The translations under genes were made by a program, and so were the position numbers. Positions 1 to 10,625 of a stretch of DNA of 64,000 bases are shown here, piece after piece. Each line of letters opens with the position of its first letter. Position 1 is the first letter of the stretch. The notes under the pieces were generated by a model. That model worked only from the letters and a program-made list of their open reading frames with translations, was not told where the DNA came from and did not search any database. The stretch comes from Mycobacterium paraseoulense (GTDB taxonomy: Bacteria; Actinomycetota; Actinomycetes; Mycobacteriales; Mycobacteriaceae): positions 3,968,001 to 4,032,000 of the forward strand of contig NZ_AP022619.1 in NCBI RefSeq assembly GCF_010731655.1. The letters run 5' to 3'.

Positions 1-28
1 TCAACAAGCAGATGCGCGACAGCTGACC

Positions 29-865
29 ATGTCCGGTCCCCTCTCTCCCGGCCTTGCGGGCCTCGACGATGTCGTCGGGGTGGAGGTGACCGTCGACGGC
101 ATGCTGGTGATCGCCGACCGGCTGCACCTGGTCGACTTCCCGACGGTGCTCGGGATCCGCCCGAACATCCCTCAAGAGGAATTGCGGGATCTCGTCTGGG
201 ATCAGGTGCAGCGCGACCTCACCGCGCAGGGGGTGCTGGACCACCGGGGCCAACCCCACCCGGCAGTGGCAGCGATGGTCGACACGATCAGCAGGCCCGA
301 CCGCAGCCTCGAGTGCCGTTGGTGGCGGCGCGATCTCGGCGGCGTCATGGTGCGTTTTGCGGTGTGCCGCAAGGGTGAACGCCACGTCATCGCCGCGCGT
401 GACGGCGACCTGGTGGTGCTGCAACTGGTGGCCCCGCAGGTGGGGCTGGCCGGCATGGTGACGACCGTGCTCGGCCCGGCCACGCCCGCCAACGTCGAGC
501 CGCTCACGGGTGTCGCGGCCGAGCTGGCCGGATGCAGCACCGCCGGCCAACTGGTCCAGCACGGCGCCACGCCGGCATCGGCCCGCGTCTACGCCGAAAT
601 CATCAGCGATCCAAGCAGTTGGGTGGAGATCATCGCCGGCCAGCGGCACCCGGGAGGAACGTCCACGCATACCGAGGTCGCCGCCGGTGTCCTCGACTCG
701 GTGCACGGCAGGCTGGTCTCGCTCCCCCGCCGCGTCGGTGGCGAGCTCTACGGCAGCTTCCTGTCCGGCACCCAAGAAAACCTGCAGCGCGCGCTGGACG
801 GCCTCATGGAGTTCCTCCCGGCGGGCGCCTGGTTCGACCGCGTCGAAGCCTCCGCCGGGGGCTGA
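29..865 (+). CDS. espG1: ESX-1 PPE chaperone EspG1
   Basis: A 278-residue protein matching EspG1 (Rv3866 type) along its whole length. EspG proteins are cytosolic chaperones that bind the tip of cognate PPE proteins, here probably PPE68, and keep PE/PPE pairs soluble for ESX-1 export. Hallmark segments seen include VGVEVTVDGMLVIADRLHL near the N-terminus, RRDLGGVMVRFAVCR in the middle, and RRVGGELYGSFL near the C-terminus. The family is normally about 280 residues. The frame stays open upstream of the chosen ATG, but this start gives the expected MSGP-type beginning. It leads the ESX-1 gene string, with espH 37 bases downstream. Confidence 0.96.
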   Translation: MSGPLSPGLAGLDDVVGVEVTVDGMLVIADRLHLVDFPTVLGIRPNIPQEELRDLVWDQVQRDLTAQGVLDHRGQPHPAVAAMVDTISRPDRSLECRWWRRDLGGVMVRFAVCRKGERHVIAARDGDLVVLQLVAPQVGLAGMVTTVLGPATPANVEPLTGVAAELAGCSTAGQLVQHGATPASARVYAEIISDPSSWVEIIAGQRHPGGTSTHTEVAAGVLDSVHGRLVSLPRRVGGELYGSFLSGTQENLQRALDGLMEFLPAGAWFDRVEASAGG

Positions 866-902
866 CCCATAGCCCCGATCGATAGTTCAGAAAGAAGGAA
901 CC

Positions 903-1502
903 ATGCCGCAGTACGACGACCGCGATGATCTGGCCGCCCTGGATTTCTCCACCACCGAATCCGGTGCCGACACCCTCGAACAGTCAGACGCGCTGGACTT
1001 CTCGACCCCCGCAGAGGATGACGAGGAGTCGGCCGTCGATGCGTTGCACGACTACGCGCCGAGCGAACCCGAGGATCTGGACACCGACCTCGCCGCGATC
1101 GAGTCGCAGACCGAAGCCACCCAGGAGGCCGGCGAGGGCGACGAGGAAGTCCCCCAAGAGTTCACGGTGACCAATCCCCCCGAGACGGTGTCGGTGTCGG
1201 CGCTGATGGACGGAAGGACGCAGCGCGTCGAGCTGTCCCCGAAGGTGACGAGCATGAGCGAGACCGAGCTCGCCGAGGAGATTCTCGTCATCGCGGACCT
1301 GGCCAGGCAGAAGGGCCTGGCCGCCCAGCACAGCTACCTGTTGGGAGACGATTCCCTGTCGGAAACCATGCGGGAGATGGGAATTGACGGCAACGACGTC
1401 GTACGCGACTTCATGGAGAACGGCATCGGTTTGACGACGCCGGAGCAGGCTGCCGCGGCGCAGGCGGAAGTGTTCGCCACCCGATACTCGACCGATAAAT
1501 GA
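903..1502 (+). CDS. espH: ESX-1 secretion-associated protein EspH
   Basis: A 199-residue acidic protein of the EspH (Rv3867) family, slightly longer than the recalled M. tuberculosis protein (about 183). The N-terminal 90 residues are very acidic and low in complexity and repeat the motif ALDFST twice (near residues 16-21 and 30-35). The C-terminal part (FTVTNPPETVSVSALMDG, then AEEILVIADLARQKGLAAQ) has the look of a YbaB/EspL-like fold. EspH is a cytosolic accessory factor linked to export of EspE/EspF-type substrates. An AGAAGGA ribosome site precedes the ATG, and the stop overlaps the eccA1 start as ATGA, so the two are probably translationally coupled. Confidence 0.93.
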   Translation: MPQYDDRDDLAALDFSTTESGADTLEQSDALDFSTPAEDDEESAVDALHDYAPSEPEDLDTDLAAIESQTEATQEAGEGDEEVPQEFTVTNPPETVSVSALMDGRTQRVELSPKVTSMSETELAEEILVIADLARQKGLAAQHSYLLGDDSLSETMREMGIDGNDVVRDFMENGIGLTTPEQAAAAQAEVFATRYSTDK

Positions 1503-3220
1503 CGGAACATCTGGCCGGCCTGTTCGAAAGCGCGGTCGGCATGCTGCCCGTGTCGGAGGCACGGGCGCTGGATCTGTTCACCGAGATCACCAACTACGAC
1601 GAATCCGCCTGCGACGCATGGATCGGCCGCATCCGCTGCGGAGACACCGAACGGGTCACGTTGTTTCGGGCCTGGTACTCGCGAACCCATTTCGGCCAGC
1701 TTGCCGGGACCGCCCAGCTTTCGATGAACGCCGTCGGCGCGCGGCTCCCGATCGGCGGCCCCTACGGCGACATCACCTACCCCGCCAACTCGCCCCTGGC
1801 GATCACCATGGGCTTCGCCGTAAATGAGGCGGCGCAAGGGAATTACGCCGACGCGATGGAGGCCATCGAGAACACTCCGGCCGCAGGCGCCGAGCACCTC
1901 CTGTCGTGGGTCAAGGCGGTGATTTACGGCGAGGCTGGGCGCTGGACCGAGGTCATCGACGAAGTCAGGGGCGCCGGGAGGTGGCCCGACGAGTTCTTGT
2001 CCGCCGCTGCCGGGGTCGCGCACGGGGTCGCCGCGGCCAACCTGGGTCTGTTCACCGAGGCCGAACGCCGGCTCACCGAGGCGAACGCGTCGCCGGCCGG
2101 TGAAGCGTGCGCGCGGGCCATTGCCTGGTATCTGGCGATGACGCGCCGCAGCCAGGGGAACGAAGAAGCGGCGGTGGCGCTGCTGGAATGGCTGCAAACC
2201 ACCCATCCCGAACCCAAAGTGACTGCCGCGCTGAAGGACCCGTCGTACCGCCTGACGACCACCAGCGCCGAACAGATCTCCGCCCGCACCGACCCGTGGG
2301 ACGCGAACACCGTCGTGGCCGACACCTCGGGCCGCGACAAGTTGCTCGCGGAGGCGGAGGCCGAGCTGGAGCGGCAGATCGGACTCACCCGGGTCAAAGA
2401 ACAGGTCGAGCGATACCGCGCCGCCACCCAGATGGCTCGGGTGCGTGCGGCGCGCGGCATGAAGGTCGCGCAACCCAGTAAGCACATGATCTTCACCGGG
2501 CCGCCGGGAACCGGCAAGACGACCATCGCCAGGGTCGTGGCCAACATCCTCGCCGGCCTGGGCGTGATCCCCGAACCGAAGCTCGTCGAGACCGCGCGTA
2601 AGGATTTCGTCGCCGAATACGAAGGCCAGTCCGCCGTCAAGACCACCAAAACCATCGATCGCGCGATGGGTGGTGTCTTGTTCATCGACGAGGCGTACGC
2701 GCTGGTGCAGGAACGGGACGGGCGGACCGACCCGTTCGGCCAGGAGGCGCTGGACACGCTGCTGGCGCGGATGGAAAACGACCGGGACCGGCTGGTAGTG
2801 ATCATCGCGGGCTACAGCTCCGACATCGACCGGCTGTTGGAGACCAACGAGGGCCTGCGATCCCGCTTCGCCACCCGGATCGAATTCGACTCCTATTCAC
2901 CCGAGGAGATCCTGGAGATCGCGAAAGTAATTGCGGCCGCCAATGACTCGGCGATGAGCCCGGAGGCGGCCGACAATCTGCTGCAGGCGGCGAAGCTGCT
3001 GAGCCAGCAGACGGTGCGCGGCAAACCCGCGCTCGACATCGCCGGCAACGGCCGCTACGCGCGCCAATTGGTGGAGGCCGGCGAGCAGTACCGCGACATC
3101 CGGCTGACCCGCTCCGCCGACTTCGAATCGCTCGACGAGGACCGCCTGCGCGAGATCAACGGCGAGGACATGACCGAGGCGATCGCCGCGGTACACGGAC
3201 GACTCAACATCATCGAGTGA
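1499..3220 (+). CDS. eccA1: ESX-1 AAA+ ATPase EccA1
   Basis: A 573-residue CbxX/CfqX-type AAA+ ATPase, the usual EccA1 length. Residues 1-280 form the TPR-like helical domain of EccA proteins. The AAA+ module follows, with Walker A GPPGTGKTT at 334-342, Walker B FIDE at 395-398 and arginine-finger region GLRSRF further on. EccA1 is a cytosolic ATPase proposed to act on PE/PPE-EspG complexes and ESX-1 substrates before export. It overlaps espH by 4 bases, and eccB1 starts 3 bases after its stop, so it sits in one operon. Confidence 0.97.
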   Translation: MTEHLAGLFESAVGMLPVSEARALDLFTEITNYDESACDAWIGRIRCGDTERVTLFRAWYSRTHFGQLAGTAQLSMNAVGARLPIGGPYGDITYPANSPLAITMGFAVNEAAQGNYADAMEAIENTPAAGAEHLLSWVKAVIYGEAGRWTEVIDEVRGAGRWPDEFLSAAAGVAHGVAAANLGLFTEAERRLTEANASPAGEACARAIAWYLAMTRRSQGNEEAAVALLEWLQTTHPEPKVTAALKDPSYRLTTTSAEQISARTDPWDANTVVADTSGRDKLLAEAEAELERQIGLTRVKEQVERYRAATQMARVRAARGMKVAQPSKHMIFTGPPGTGKTTIARVVANILAGLGVIPEPKLVETARKDFVAEYEGQSAVKTTKTIDRAMGGVLFIDEAYALVQERDGRTDPFGQEALDTLLARMENDRDRLVVIIAGYSSDIDRLLETNEGLRSRFATRIEFDSYSPEEILEIAKVIAAANDSAMSPEAADNLLQAAKLLSQQTVRGKPALDIAGNGRYARQLVEAGEQYRDIRLTRSADFESLDEDRLREINGEDMTEAIAAVHGRLNIIE

Positions 3221-3223
3221 GGC

Positions 3224-4675
3224 ATGGCGGGATTTCGGCTAACCACCAAGGTTCAGGTCAGCGGCTGGCGCTTCCTGCTGCGACGCCTCGAGCACGCCAT
3301 CGTGCGGCGTGACACCCGCATGTTCGACGATCCCCTCCAGTTCTACAGCCGCTCCGTCGCGCTGGGTGTCCTCGTCTCGGTGCTCGTCGTGGTCGGGGCC
3401 CTGGCGATGGCGTACTTCAAGCCGCAGGGCAAGCTGGGCAGCGGCAACCTGTTCGTCGACCGCGCCACCAACCAGCTCTACCTGATGGTGTCGGGCCAGT
3501 TGCACCCCGTCTACAACCTGACCTCGGCGCGGCTGATCCTGGGCAACCCGGCCGAACCGAAGGCCGTCAAACCCGCTGAACTCAACCGCTTTCCCAAGGG
3601 CCAATCCGTCGGCATCCCCGGAGCCCCGTATGCCACGCCCGTGTCGTCGGACTCCTCGTCGACGTGGGCGCTGTGCGACACCGTCACCAAGGCCGAGAGT
3701 ATCGCCCCCACCCTGCAGACCTCGGTGATTGCGATGCCGCTGCAGATCGAGACGCCCGTGATCGACCCCATTCTCCCGAATGAGGCACTCCTGGCGTCCT
3801 ACCAGGGCAAGGACTGGGTCGTGGACGCACACGGGCGGCACGCAACGAACCTGAGTGACCGCCCGATGACCTTCGCCGTGGGGATCCGCGGAACCGCCAA
3901 GCCCAGCCCCATCTCCGAAGCCATGTTCAACGCGCTGCCCGATGCCGGGTCCTGGCAGCTCCCTCCGATTCCCGGCGCCGGATCTCCCAACACTTTGGGG
4001 CTTCCCGAACAACTGGTGATCGGCTCGATCCTGCAGATCCACGCGAACTCGGGTCCGCGCTACTTTGTGGTGCTGCTCGACGGCGTCGCGCCCGTCAACG
4101 CCAACACCGCCGCCGCGCTGCGCGCCATACAGTCCTACGGGCTGGTGGAGCCGCCGGCGGTGGTGCCGAGTGAGATCGTCAAGATCCCCGAGGTGGTGTA
4201 CAACTCGCCGCTGCCCGACGAACCGGTCAAGATCGTTTCCCGGCCGCAGGATCCCACGCTGTGCTGGACGTGGGAACGCAAAGCCGGCGAACAAGCACCG
4301 AAGACCGCGGTGTTGACCGGTCGTCACCTGCCGATACCGGCGTCGGCGATGAATTCCGGCATCAAGCAAATCCAAGGCCCCGCAACCGTTTACACCGATG
4401 GCGGCAAGTACGTGCAGCTGCAGTCCCCCGACCCACGGTACGGCGAATCGCTGTACTACGTCGACCCACAGGGGGTGCGCTACGGGCTGCCCGACGCCCA
4501 GGCAGCCTCGGCATTGGGCCTGAGCGGGCCGAAGACGGCGCCGTGGGAGATCGTGCGCCTGCTGGTAGACGGCCCGGTGCTGTCCAAGGAGGCCGCGCTG
4601 CTCGAGCACGACACGCTGCCCGCTGACCCCAGCCCGCGAAAGGCGCCGGCGGCAGCCGCGGGAGGACCCTCATGA
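3224..4675 (+). CDS. eccB1: ESX-1 core membrane protein EccB1
   Basis: A 483-residue EccB family protein. The N-terminal cytosolic tail (residues 1-44) is basic, a single membrane helix spans about 45-65, and the rest forms the periplasmic domain with the R1-R4 repeat plug arrangement of EccB. EccB1 is a structural part of the inner-membrane channel with EccC, EccD and EccE. The C-terminus ends in a Pro/Ala-rich tail. The stop overlaps the eccCa1 start by 4 bases (ATGA). Length and order match the recalled M. tuberculosis locus, and nothing is missing. Confidence 0.97.
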   Translation: MAGFRLTTKVQVSGWRFLLRRLEHAIVRRDTRMFDDPLQFYSRSVALGVLVSVLVVVGALAMAYFKPQGKLGSGNLFVDRATNQLYLMVSGQLHPVYNLTSARLILGNPAEPKAVKPAELNRFPKGQSVGIPGAPYATPVSSDSSSTWALCDTVTKAESIAPTLQTSVIAMPLQIETPVIDPILPNEALLASYQGKDWVVDAHGRHATNLSDRPMTFAVGIRGTAKPSPISEAMFNALPDAGSWQLPPIPGAGSPNTLGLPEQLVIGSILQIHANSGPRYFVVLLDGVAPVNANTAAALRAIQSYGLVEPPAVVPSEIVKIPEVVYNSPLPDEPVKIVSRPQDPTLCWTWERKAGEQAPKTAVLTGRHLPIPASAMNSGIKQIQGPATVYTDGGKYVQLQSPDPRYGESLYYVDPQGVRYGLPDAQAASALGLSGPKTAPWEIVRLLVDGPVLSKEAALLEHDTLPADPSPRKAPAAAAGGPS

Positions 4676-6912
4676 CGACCAGGAAGTTCACCCCCACCGT
4701 CACGCGCGGACCGCGGCTGACGCCGGGCGAGATCAGCCTCACCCCGCCCGAGGACCTCGGGGTGGACATCCCGCCGTCGGGTGTGCAGAAGGCCCTTCCC
4801 TATGTCATGGGTGTCTGCATGCTCGGCATGATCGCGATCATGGTGGTCACCGGCACCAGGCAGCTGTCGCCGTACATGCTGATGATGCCGCTGATGATGA
4901 TCATGATGTCGATGGGCATGATGGCCGGCCACGGCGGCGGCGGCAAGAAGGTTCCCGAGATCAACGCCGACCGCAAGGAGTACCTGCGCTATCTCGCCGG
5001 ACTCCGCCCCCGGGTGACGTCATCGGCCAGCGCGCAGGTCGCGTTCTTCGGTTACCACGCACCACATCCCGACGATCTGGGGTCGCTCATCGGGACGCCG
5101 CGGCAGTGGTCGCGCCCGGCGAACGCCGACTTCTATGCCGCGACCCGCATCGGGATCGGTGACCAGCCGGCGGTCGACCGACTGATGAAGCCGTCCGCGG
5201 GCGGTGAGCTGGCGGGTCCGACCGCGGCGCCGCAGCCATACCTCGAGCCGGTCGCCAACATGTGGGTGGTCAAGTTCCTGCGCACCCACGGGCTCATCCA
5301 TGACTGCCCGAAGCTGGTGCAGCTGCGCACCTTTCCGACGATCGCCGTGGGTGGTGACGCGGCGGGAGCGGCCGGCCTGTTGACCGCGATGGTCTGCCAC
5401 CTGGCCGTCTTCCATCCGCCCGACCTGTTGCAGATCCGGGTACTGACCGAAGACCCGGACGACCCGGACTGGTCGTGGTTGAAATGGCTACCCCACGTGC
5501 AACATTCGACCGAGACGGACGCCGCCGGGCCGGTCCGCATGATCTACACCCGCCCGGATCACCTCGCCGACCTGGCGGCCCGCGGGCCGCATACCCCCGA
5601 CTCGCTACCCGGCGGCCCCTACGTCGTCGTCATCGACCTGACCGGCGGTAGGGCCGGCTTTCCGCCCGACGGGAGGGCCGGCGTCACGGTGATCACGCTG
5701 GGCAATCACCGCGGCTCGAACTACCGCATCAGGGTCGCCGACGACGGGACCGCCGACGACCGGTTGCCGGGGCAGCAGTTTCGCCAGGTGACGTCGGTCG
5801 CCGACCGCATGTCGGCCCAGCAGGCCACCCGCATCGCGCGGAAACTGGCGGGTTGGTCCATCACCGGCACGGTGCTCGATAAGAAGGGCACCGGCATCCA
5901 GAAGAAAGCGGCGACCGAATGGCACCAACTGGTCGGTGCCCACAGTGTCGAAGAGGTGACGCCGAGCCGGTGGCGGATGTTCACCGATACCGACCGTGAT
6001 CGGCTGAAGATTCCGTTCGGCCACGAGCTCAAGACCGGCAACGTCATGTACCTCGACATCAAGGAGGGCGCCGAATTCGGCGCCGGACCGCACGGCATGC
6101 TCATCGGCACCACCGGCTCGGGGAAGTCCGAATTCCTGCGCACGCTCATCCTGTCGCTGGTGGCGCTGCACCACCCCGACCAGGTGAACCTGCTGCTGAC
6201 CGACTTCAAAGGCGGCTCAACATTTTTGGGTATGGAAAAGCTGCCGCACACCGCCGCCGTGGTCACCAACATGGCCGAGGAAGCCGAGCTCGTCAGCCGG
6301 ATGGGGGAGGTCCTGACGGGCGAACTCGACCGTCGGCAGGGGATTCTGCGGCAGGCCGGCATGAAGGTCGGCGCCGCCGGAGCGCTGTCCGGCGTCGCCG
6401 AGTATGAGAAATACCGCGAGCGGGGAGCCGATCTACCGCCGCTGCCAACGCTTTTCGTCGTCGTCGACGAGTTCGCCGAGCTGCTGCAGAGCCACCCCGA
6501 CTTCATCGGGCTGTTCGACAGGATCTGCCGGGTGGGGCGGTCGCTGCGCGTGCACCTGCTGCTGGCCACCCAGTCGCTGCAAACCGGTGGCGTGCGCATC
6601 GACAAATTGGAACCGAACCTGACGTATCGCATCGCGCTGCGCACCACCAGTTCCCACGAATCCAAAGCAGTGATCGGAACCCCGGAGGCGCAGTACATCA
6701 CCAACAAAGAGAGCGGTGTCGGCTTCCTGCGGGTCGGCATGGAGGACCCGGTCAAGTTCAGCACCTTGTACACCGGCAACACCTACGTTCCGGCGACTCG
6801 GGCCGAGACCAACGGCGAGGGCAACGGCGCCGCCCCGCAAACCGGCCCGAAGAAGGTGCGCATCCAGCAGTTCAGCGCGGGCCCGATGCCCGACGAGGTG
6901 ATGGCGTCATGA
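4672..6912 (+). CDS. eccCa1: ESX-1 FtsK/SpoIIIE ATPase EccCa1
   Basis: A 746-residue first half of the split EccC1 motor. Two membrane helices lie near residues 40-85; the second is strikingly Met-rich ([15 protein letters not shown]). A DUF region follows, then the first FtsK/SpoIIIE ATPase domain with Walker A GTTGSGKS at 479-486 and Walker B LFVVVDE at 594-600. EccCa1 anchors the motor in the channel and pairs with EccCb1. ESX-1 is the system in which EccC is encoded by two genes, and that split is preserved here with a 4-base ATGA overlap to eccCb1. Confidence 0.97.
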   Translation: MTTRKFTPTVTRGPRLTPGEISLTPPEDLGVDIPPSGVQKALPYVMGVCMLGMIAIMVVTGTRQLSPYMLMMPLMMIMMSMGMMAGHGGGGKKVPEINADRKEYLRYLAGLRPRVTSSASAQVAFFGYHAPHPDDLGSLIGTPRQWSRPANADFYAATRIGIGDQPAVDRLMKPSAGGELAGPTAAPQPYLEPVANMWVVKFLRTHGLIHDCPKLVQLRTFPTIAVGGDAAGAAGLLTAMVCHLAVFHPPDLLQIRVLTEDPDDPDWSWLKWLPHVQHSTETDAAGPVRMIYTRPDHLADLAARGPHTPDSLPGGPYVVVIDLTGGRAGFPPDGRAGVTVITLGNHRGSNYRIRVADDGTADDRLPGQQFRQVTSVADRMSAQQATRIARKLAGWSITGTVLDKKGTGIQKKAATEWHQLVGAHSVEEVTPSRWRMFTDTDRDRLKIPFGHELKTGNVMYLDIKEGAEFGAGPHGMLIGTTGSGKSEFLRTLILSLVALHHPDQVNLLLTDFKGGSTFLGMEKLPHTAAVVTNMAEEAELVSRMGEVLTGELDRRQGILRQAGMKVGAAGALSGVAEYEKYRERGADLPPLPTLFVVVDEFAELLQSHPDFIGLFDRICRVGRSLRVHLLLATQSLQTGGVRIDKLEPNLTYRIALRTTSSHESKAVIGTPEAQYITNKESGVGFLRVGMEDPVKFSTLYTGNTYVPATRAETNGEGNGAAPQTGPKKVRIQQFSAGPMPDEVMAS

Positions 6913-8708
6913 CGATCGAGGCCGGCAAGGGCCGCGCGTTGCGCGAGGTGGTGCTCGAACAACTCAGCACCACCGAGTCGCGCGCGTACAAGATGTGGCT
7001 CCCCCCGCTGACCGACCCGACACCCATCAACGAACTCATCGCTCAGGACCACCCCCAGCCCCTTCGGTTCGCGCTGGGAATCATGGACGAGCCGCGCATG
7101 CACCGGCAGGCGACCTGGGGCGTGGACGTGTCCGGCGCGGGCGGCAACATCGGCATCGGGGGAGCGCCGCAGACCGGGAAATCCACGCTGCTTCAGACGA
7201 TGATGCTGTCGGCCGCCGCCACCCACTCACCGCGCCAAGTGCAGTTCTATTGCATCGATCTCGGCGGCGGTGGCCTGATCTATCTCGAAAACCTCCCGCA
7301 CGTCGGAGGGGTGGCGACTCGCTCGGAGCCCGACCGCGTCATGCGCGTGGTCGCGGAGGTGCAAGCCGTTCTGCGGCAACGGGAGGCGACCTTCAAGGAG
7401 CACCGGGTGGGTTCGATCGCGGCGTATCGGCAGCTGCGCGAGGACCCGAACCAACCGGTCGCGGCCGACCCCTTCGGCGACGTCTTCCTGGTCATCGACG
7501 GGTGGCCGGCTTTCGTCAGCGAGTTCCCCGATCTCGAGTCGCAGGTCCAGGATCTGGCCGCGCAAGGGTTGTCGTTCGGCGTCCACGTCGTGATCACCAC
7601 CCCACGCTGGACGGAGCTGAAGTCGCGGGTGCGCGATTACCTCGGCACCAAGATCGAGTTCCGCCTCGGCGACGTCAACGACACCCAGATCGACCGGGCC
7701 ACCCGCGAGATTCCGGCGAATCGCCCGGGCCGGGCGATGTCGACGGAGAAGCACCACTTGATGATCGGCGTCCCCCGGTTCGACGGTGTGCACAGCGCCG
7801 ACAACCTGGTGGAGGCGTTGACCGCGGCGGTGGACGAGGTTGCCGCGCAACACACCGAGCGGGCGCCGAGGGTCCGGGTCCTGCCCGAGCGGATCTACCT
7901 CTACGAACTCGACCCGCACCCGCCGGGGCCGGATTCCGACTACCGCACGCGCTGGACGATCCCCGTCGGGGTCCGGGAATCCGATCTGTCCGTGGCCCAC
8001 GCGCACATGTACACCACGCCGCATCTGCTGATTTTCGGTGCGGCCAAGGCCGGCAAGACCCGCACCGCCCACGCGATCGCGCGGGCCATCTGTGCCCGCA
8101 ACAGCCCCAAGCAGGTGCGCTTCATGCTCGCCGACTATCGCTCCGGGCTGTTGGACGCGGTGCCGCAAAGCCATCTGCTCGACGCGGGCGCGATCAACCG
8201 CAACAGCACGACGCTCGACGAAGCAATCAAAGCGCTGGCGGTCAACCTGCAGAAGCGGCTGCCCCCGGCCGACCTGACCTCGGCACAACTGCGGTCCCGG
8301 TCGTGGTGGAGCGGATTCGATGTCGTTCTTCTCGTCGACGATTGGCACATGATTGTGGCAGCCTCCGGCGGAATACCGCCCATGGCGCCGCTGGCGCCTT
8401 TATTGCCCGCCGCTCAGGATATCGGGTTGCACATCATTGTGACCTGTCAAATGAGCTCCGCGTACAAGGCGACGATGGATAAGTTCGTCGGCGCCGCGTA
8501 CGGGGCCGGATCGCCCACCCTGTTCCTTTCGGGCGATAAGCAGGATTTCCCGTCGAGGGATATCCAGGTCAAGCGGCGGCCGCCTGGCCAGGGGTTTTTC
8601 GTCACTCCCGAGGGGAAGGAGGTCATCCAAGCCGCCTACTTGGATCCCCCAGAAGAAGTGCACTCAGCACCCCCAGGGGGCGGTTACGATTATCCCAGCG
8701 CCCAGTAG
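6909..8708 (+). CDS. eccCb1: ESX-1 FtsK/SpoIIIE ATPase EccCb1
   Basis: A 599-residue soluble second half of the EccC1 motor, carrying two ATPase domains. The first P-loop is GAPQTGKS at 85-92 and the second is GAAKAGKT at 377-384. The second Walker B-like strand reads VVLLVDDWH. In the known system EccCb1 recognises the C-terminal tail of EsxB; the EsxB in this window keeps a matching tail (LSSQMNF). Its length is close to the recalled 591 residues of M. tuberculosis. About 110 noncoding bases follow before the PE35-position ORF, so a separate promoter for the PPE68-esxBA unit is possible. Confidence 0.97.
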   Translation: MTIEAGKGRALREVVLEQLSTTESRAYKMWLPPLTDPTPINELIAQDHPQPLRFALGIMDEPRMHRQATWGVDVSGAGGNIGIGGAPQTGKSTLLQTMMLSAAATHSPRQVQFYCIDLGGGGLIYLENLPHVGGVATRSEPDRVMRVVAEVQAVLRQREATFKEHRVGSIAAYRQLREDPNQPVAADPFGDVFLVIDGWPAFVSEFPDLESQVQDLAAQGLSFGVHVVITTPRWTELKSRVRDYLGTKIEFRLGDVNDTQIDRATREIPANRPGRAMSTEKHHLMIGVPRFDGVHSADNLVEALTAAVDEVAAQHTERAPRVRVLPERIYLYELDPHPPGPDSDYRTRWTIPVGVRESDLSVAHAHMYTTPHLLIFGAAKAGKTRTAHAIARAICARNSPKQVRFMLADYRSGLLDAVPQSHLLDAGAINRNSTTLDEAIKALAVNLQKRLPPADLTSAQLRSRSWWSGFDVVLLVDDWHMIVAASGGIPPMAPLAPLLPAAQDIGLHIIVTCQMSSAYKATMDKFVGAAYGAGSPTLFLSGDKQDFPSRDIQVKRRPPGQGFFVTPEGKEVIQAAYLDPPEEVHSAPPGGGYDYPSAQ

Positions 8709-8818
8709 GAAGCACTGGACCACCGCCCGCATAACGAGCCGAGACTGCGTTGTCGCAAGCGTTGTTTAGCCCTAATTGAATAACTTATTGCGCGCGGAAG
8801 TACAGGTGAGGTACGCAA

Positions 8819-8965
8819 ATGCAAAAAATGGCACTTGGCCCGACGGTTGTCGATATTGTCGGCGCAGTCGCGGCCAATAGCGACCCGAGTGTGGCGGCGA
8901 CATTGGTGGCGGTCGACGAAGTCGACACCGGCCGCTTCGGCATCGCGGCCGGCTTCCACGGATAG
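8819..8965 (+). CDS. 48-residue ORF at the PE35 position; possible degenerate PE35
   Basis: A 48-codon ORF fills the place where PE35 (Rv3872, about 99 residues) normally sits. The start is credible: AGGTGAGG lies 7 bases ahead of the ATG. The N-terminus, [13 protein letters not shown], resembles the PE35 opening (recalled as MEKMSHDP..ADI). The remainder is not a recognisable PE helical hairpin, and the frame closes with TAG 35 bases before PPE68. It may be an internally deleted PE35 or an unrelated small peptide. As encoded it is too short to form the two-helix PE domain that pairs with a PPE protein. Confidence 0.55.
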   Translation: MQKMALGPTVVDIVGAVAANSDPSVAATLVAVDEVDTGRFGIAAGFHG

Positions 8966-9000
8966 CCGAAAAGTACACGCAGACAAGGGGACTGGATACC

Positions 9001-10194
9001 ATGTTGTGGCATGCGATGCCACCGGAGCTGAACACCGCCCGGCTGATGGCCGGAGCGGGGCCGGCGCCGATGCTGCAGGCCGCCGCCGGGTGGGAAGCGC
9101 TGGCGGGCGCCCTGGAGGCGCAGGCCCTGGAGCTGTCCGCGGCCCTGGTCTCCCTCAAGGCCTCGTGGTCCGGGATGAGCAGCGAACGCGCCATCACCGC
9201 GACGATGCCGATGGTCGCCTGGCTGCAAACTGCGGCACAGCTGGCCCAGGACCGCGCAATGCGCGCCGCCGCGCAGGCCGCCGCCTACACGACGGCACTG
9301 GCCATGACGCCGTCGCTGCCGGAGATCGCGGCCAACCACATCACCCACGCGGTTCTGACGGCCACGAACTTCCTCGGCATCAACATGGTGCCGATCGGAC
9401 TCAACGAAACGGATTATTTCGTCCGAATGTGGAATCAGGCCGCGGCCGTGATGGACATCTATCAGGCGGAGACGATCGCGAACACGGCCTTCGAGCCGCT
9501 GCCACCCGTCAAGCCGATCCTGCAACCGGCGGCCGGCGAGGCGGTGACCACCGCGGCGCTGAGCAACCTGTCGGCCGTCGGCTCCGACGCCATCCCCGGG
9601 GCCATGCGTGCGCTCTCGGAGGTGGCCGACGAGATCCCCGAGAGCCTCCCCGAGGCCGGGGTGCCGCTCGAGCAGCCGGCTATGCCGTCGCTGGGACAGC
9701 TGGGTCAGCTGGGTGGGCCGATGCAGCAGCTGATGCAGCCGCTGCAACAGATCACGTCGATGGCCGGCCAGGCCGGCGGCATGGGCGGGCCGGGCGACAG
9801 CCTGGTCGGTGACAAGCTCGGCGACCTGCCCGGCAAAGACGGTGCGCAGCTGGGCCTGCTCGGCGCCAGCCCGCTGTCCAGCCACCCGCTGGCCGGCGGA
9901 ACCGGGCCCAGCGTCGGCATGGGACTGATGCGCTCGGAGGCGCTGCCCGGCGCGGGCGGCACCGCGGCGCGCACGGGGATCATGAGCCAGCTGATCGATA
10001 AACCCGCACAAGTGGTTACGCCCGCCGGCGCCGGCGCCGGGTCGTCGGCCGCGGGCGGCGCGGCCCCCGTCGGCATGGGCGGCTCGGCCGCTCAATCCGC
10101 GGGCGCCTCCAGGCCGGGTTCGGCCGCCCCGGCGCTGCTCGCCCGCCCGGATGAAGGCGACGACGTCGATTTCGAGCACGAGGACGACTGGTGA
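9001..10194 (+). CDS. PPE68: ESX-1 PPE family protein PPE68
   Basis: A 397-residue PPE protein of the PPE68 (Rv3873) type. The N-terminal domain opens with [18 protein letters not shown], including the Pro-Pro-Glu signature, and continues through the family helix bundle with WSG near residue 56. The C-terminal half is Gly/Ala/Met-rich, with repeated QLGQLGG and [10 protein letters not shown] stretches, and ends in an acidic EHEDDW tail. PPE68 is a cell-envelope ESX-1 substrate reported to contact EsxA/EsxB and EspG1. AAGGGG precedes the ATG. Its usual partner PE35 appears truncated immediately upstream. Confidence 0.95.
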   Translation: MLWHAMPPELNTARLMAGAGPAPMLQAAAGWEALAGALEAQALELSAALVSLKASWSGMSSERAITATMPMVAWLQTAAQLAQDRAMRAAAQAAAYTTALAMTPSLPEIAANHITHAVLTATNFLGINMVPIGLNETDYFVRMWNQAAAVMDIYQAETIANTAFEPLPPVKPILQPAAGEAVTTAALSNLSAVGSDAIPGAMRALSEVADEIPESLPEAGVPLEQPAMPSLGQLGQLGGPMQQLMQPLQQITSMAGQAGGMGGPGDSLVGDKLGDLPGKDGAQLGLLGASPLSSHPLAGGTGPSVGMGLMRSEALPGAGGTAARTGIMSQLIDKPAQVVTPAGAGAGSSAAGGAAPVGMGGSAAQSAGASRPGSAAPALLARPDEGDDVDFEHEDDW

Positions 10195-10208
10195 GCGCCC
10201 ACAGAGAA

Positions 10209-10238
10209 AGACTTCCCGGCCGCCCGGGCCGGAAGACT
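10209..10238 (+). terminator. Hairpin between PPE68 and esxB
   Basis: An imperfect inverted repeat, AGACTTCCCGGCC against GGCCGGAAGACT, with a short loop lies between PPE68 and esxB. No T-run follows, so it may be an RNA-processing or stabilising hairpin, or an attenuator, rather than a classical terminator. Confidence 0.4.
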
Positions 10239-10282
10239 TGCCATTACTTGGCGAGGACAGCAAACAGAGAAAGTAGTCCAGC

Positions 10283-10585
10283 ATGGCAGAGATGAAGACC
10301 GATGCCGCTACCCTCAGCGCGGAGGCTAGCAACTTCGACAGGATCTCCGGAGAGCTCCAGCGGGTCATCCAGACCGTGGAGTCGACCGGGGGCGACCTGG
10401 CCGGCCACTGGCGCGGTCAAGCCGGTGCCGCCGCTCAGCAGGCGTTGACGCGCTTCCACGAGGCGGGCCAAGCCCAGATCAAGGCGCTCAGCGAGATTTC
10501 GCAGAACATTCACGGTGCCGGAATCCAGTACTCCTCGGCCGACGAGGAACAAGCCAGTTCTCTGTCGTCGCAGATGAACTTCTGA
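10283..10585 (+). CDS. esxB: ESX-1 substrate EsxB (CFP-10)
   Basis: A 100-residue WXG100 protein, the canonical CFP-10 length. The helix-turn-helix hairpin carries the WRG form of the WxG motif near residues 43-45. The C-terminus has the YxxxD/E secretion signal (YSSAD, near 86-90) and ends LSSQMNF, the tail read by EccCb1 in the known system. EsxB forms a 1:1 heterodimer with EsxA and carries it to the ESX-1 channel. There is no strong Shine-Dalgarno sequence (GAGAAAG lies ahead of the ATG). esxA begins 40 bases downstream. Confidence 0.98.
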   Translation: MAEMKTDAATLSAEASNFDRISGELQRVIQTVESTGGDLAGHWRGQAGAAAQQALTRFHEAGQAQIKALSEISQNIHGAGIQYSSADEEQASSLSSQMNF

Positions 10586-10625
10586 CCCATCACCCCTCAG
10601 CAACACAAAGAAACGGAGCAACAAT

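Noticed and set aside
1..26. Tail of an upstream gene ending NKQMRDS then TGA just before espG1
   Set aside because: espF would be expected here, but the eight codons do not resemble the recalled EspF C-terminus, and such a short open frame can occur by chance.
984..2485. Long open frames on the - strand opposite espH and eccA1
   Set aside because: High G/C gives long antisense frames; these show no known domain and the + strand genes are certain.
3239..4609. 456-codon open frame opposite eccB1
   Set aside because: His/Arg/Gly-rich product with no domain; a codon-bias shadow of eccB1.
6995..8482. 495-codon open frame overlapping eccCb1 on the same strand
   Set aside because: Arg/Pro-rich out-of-frame translation of eccCb1.
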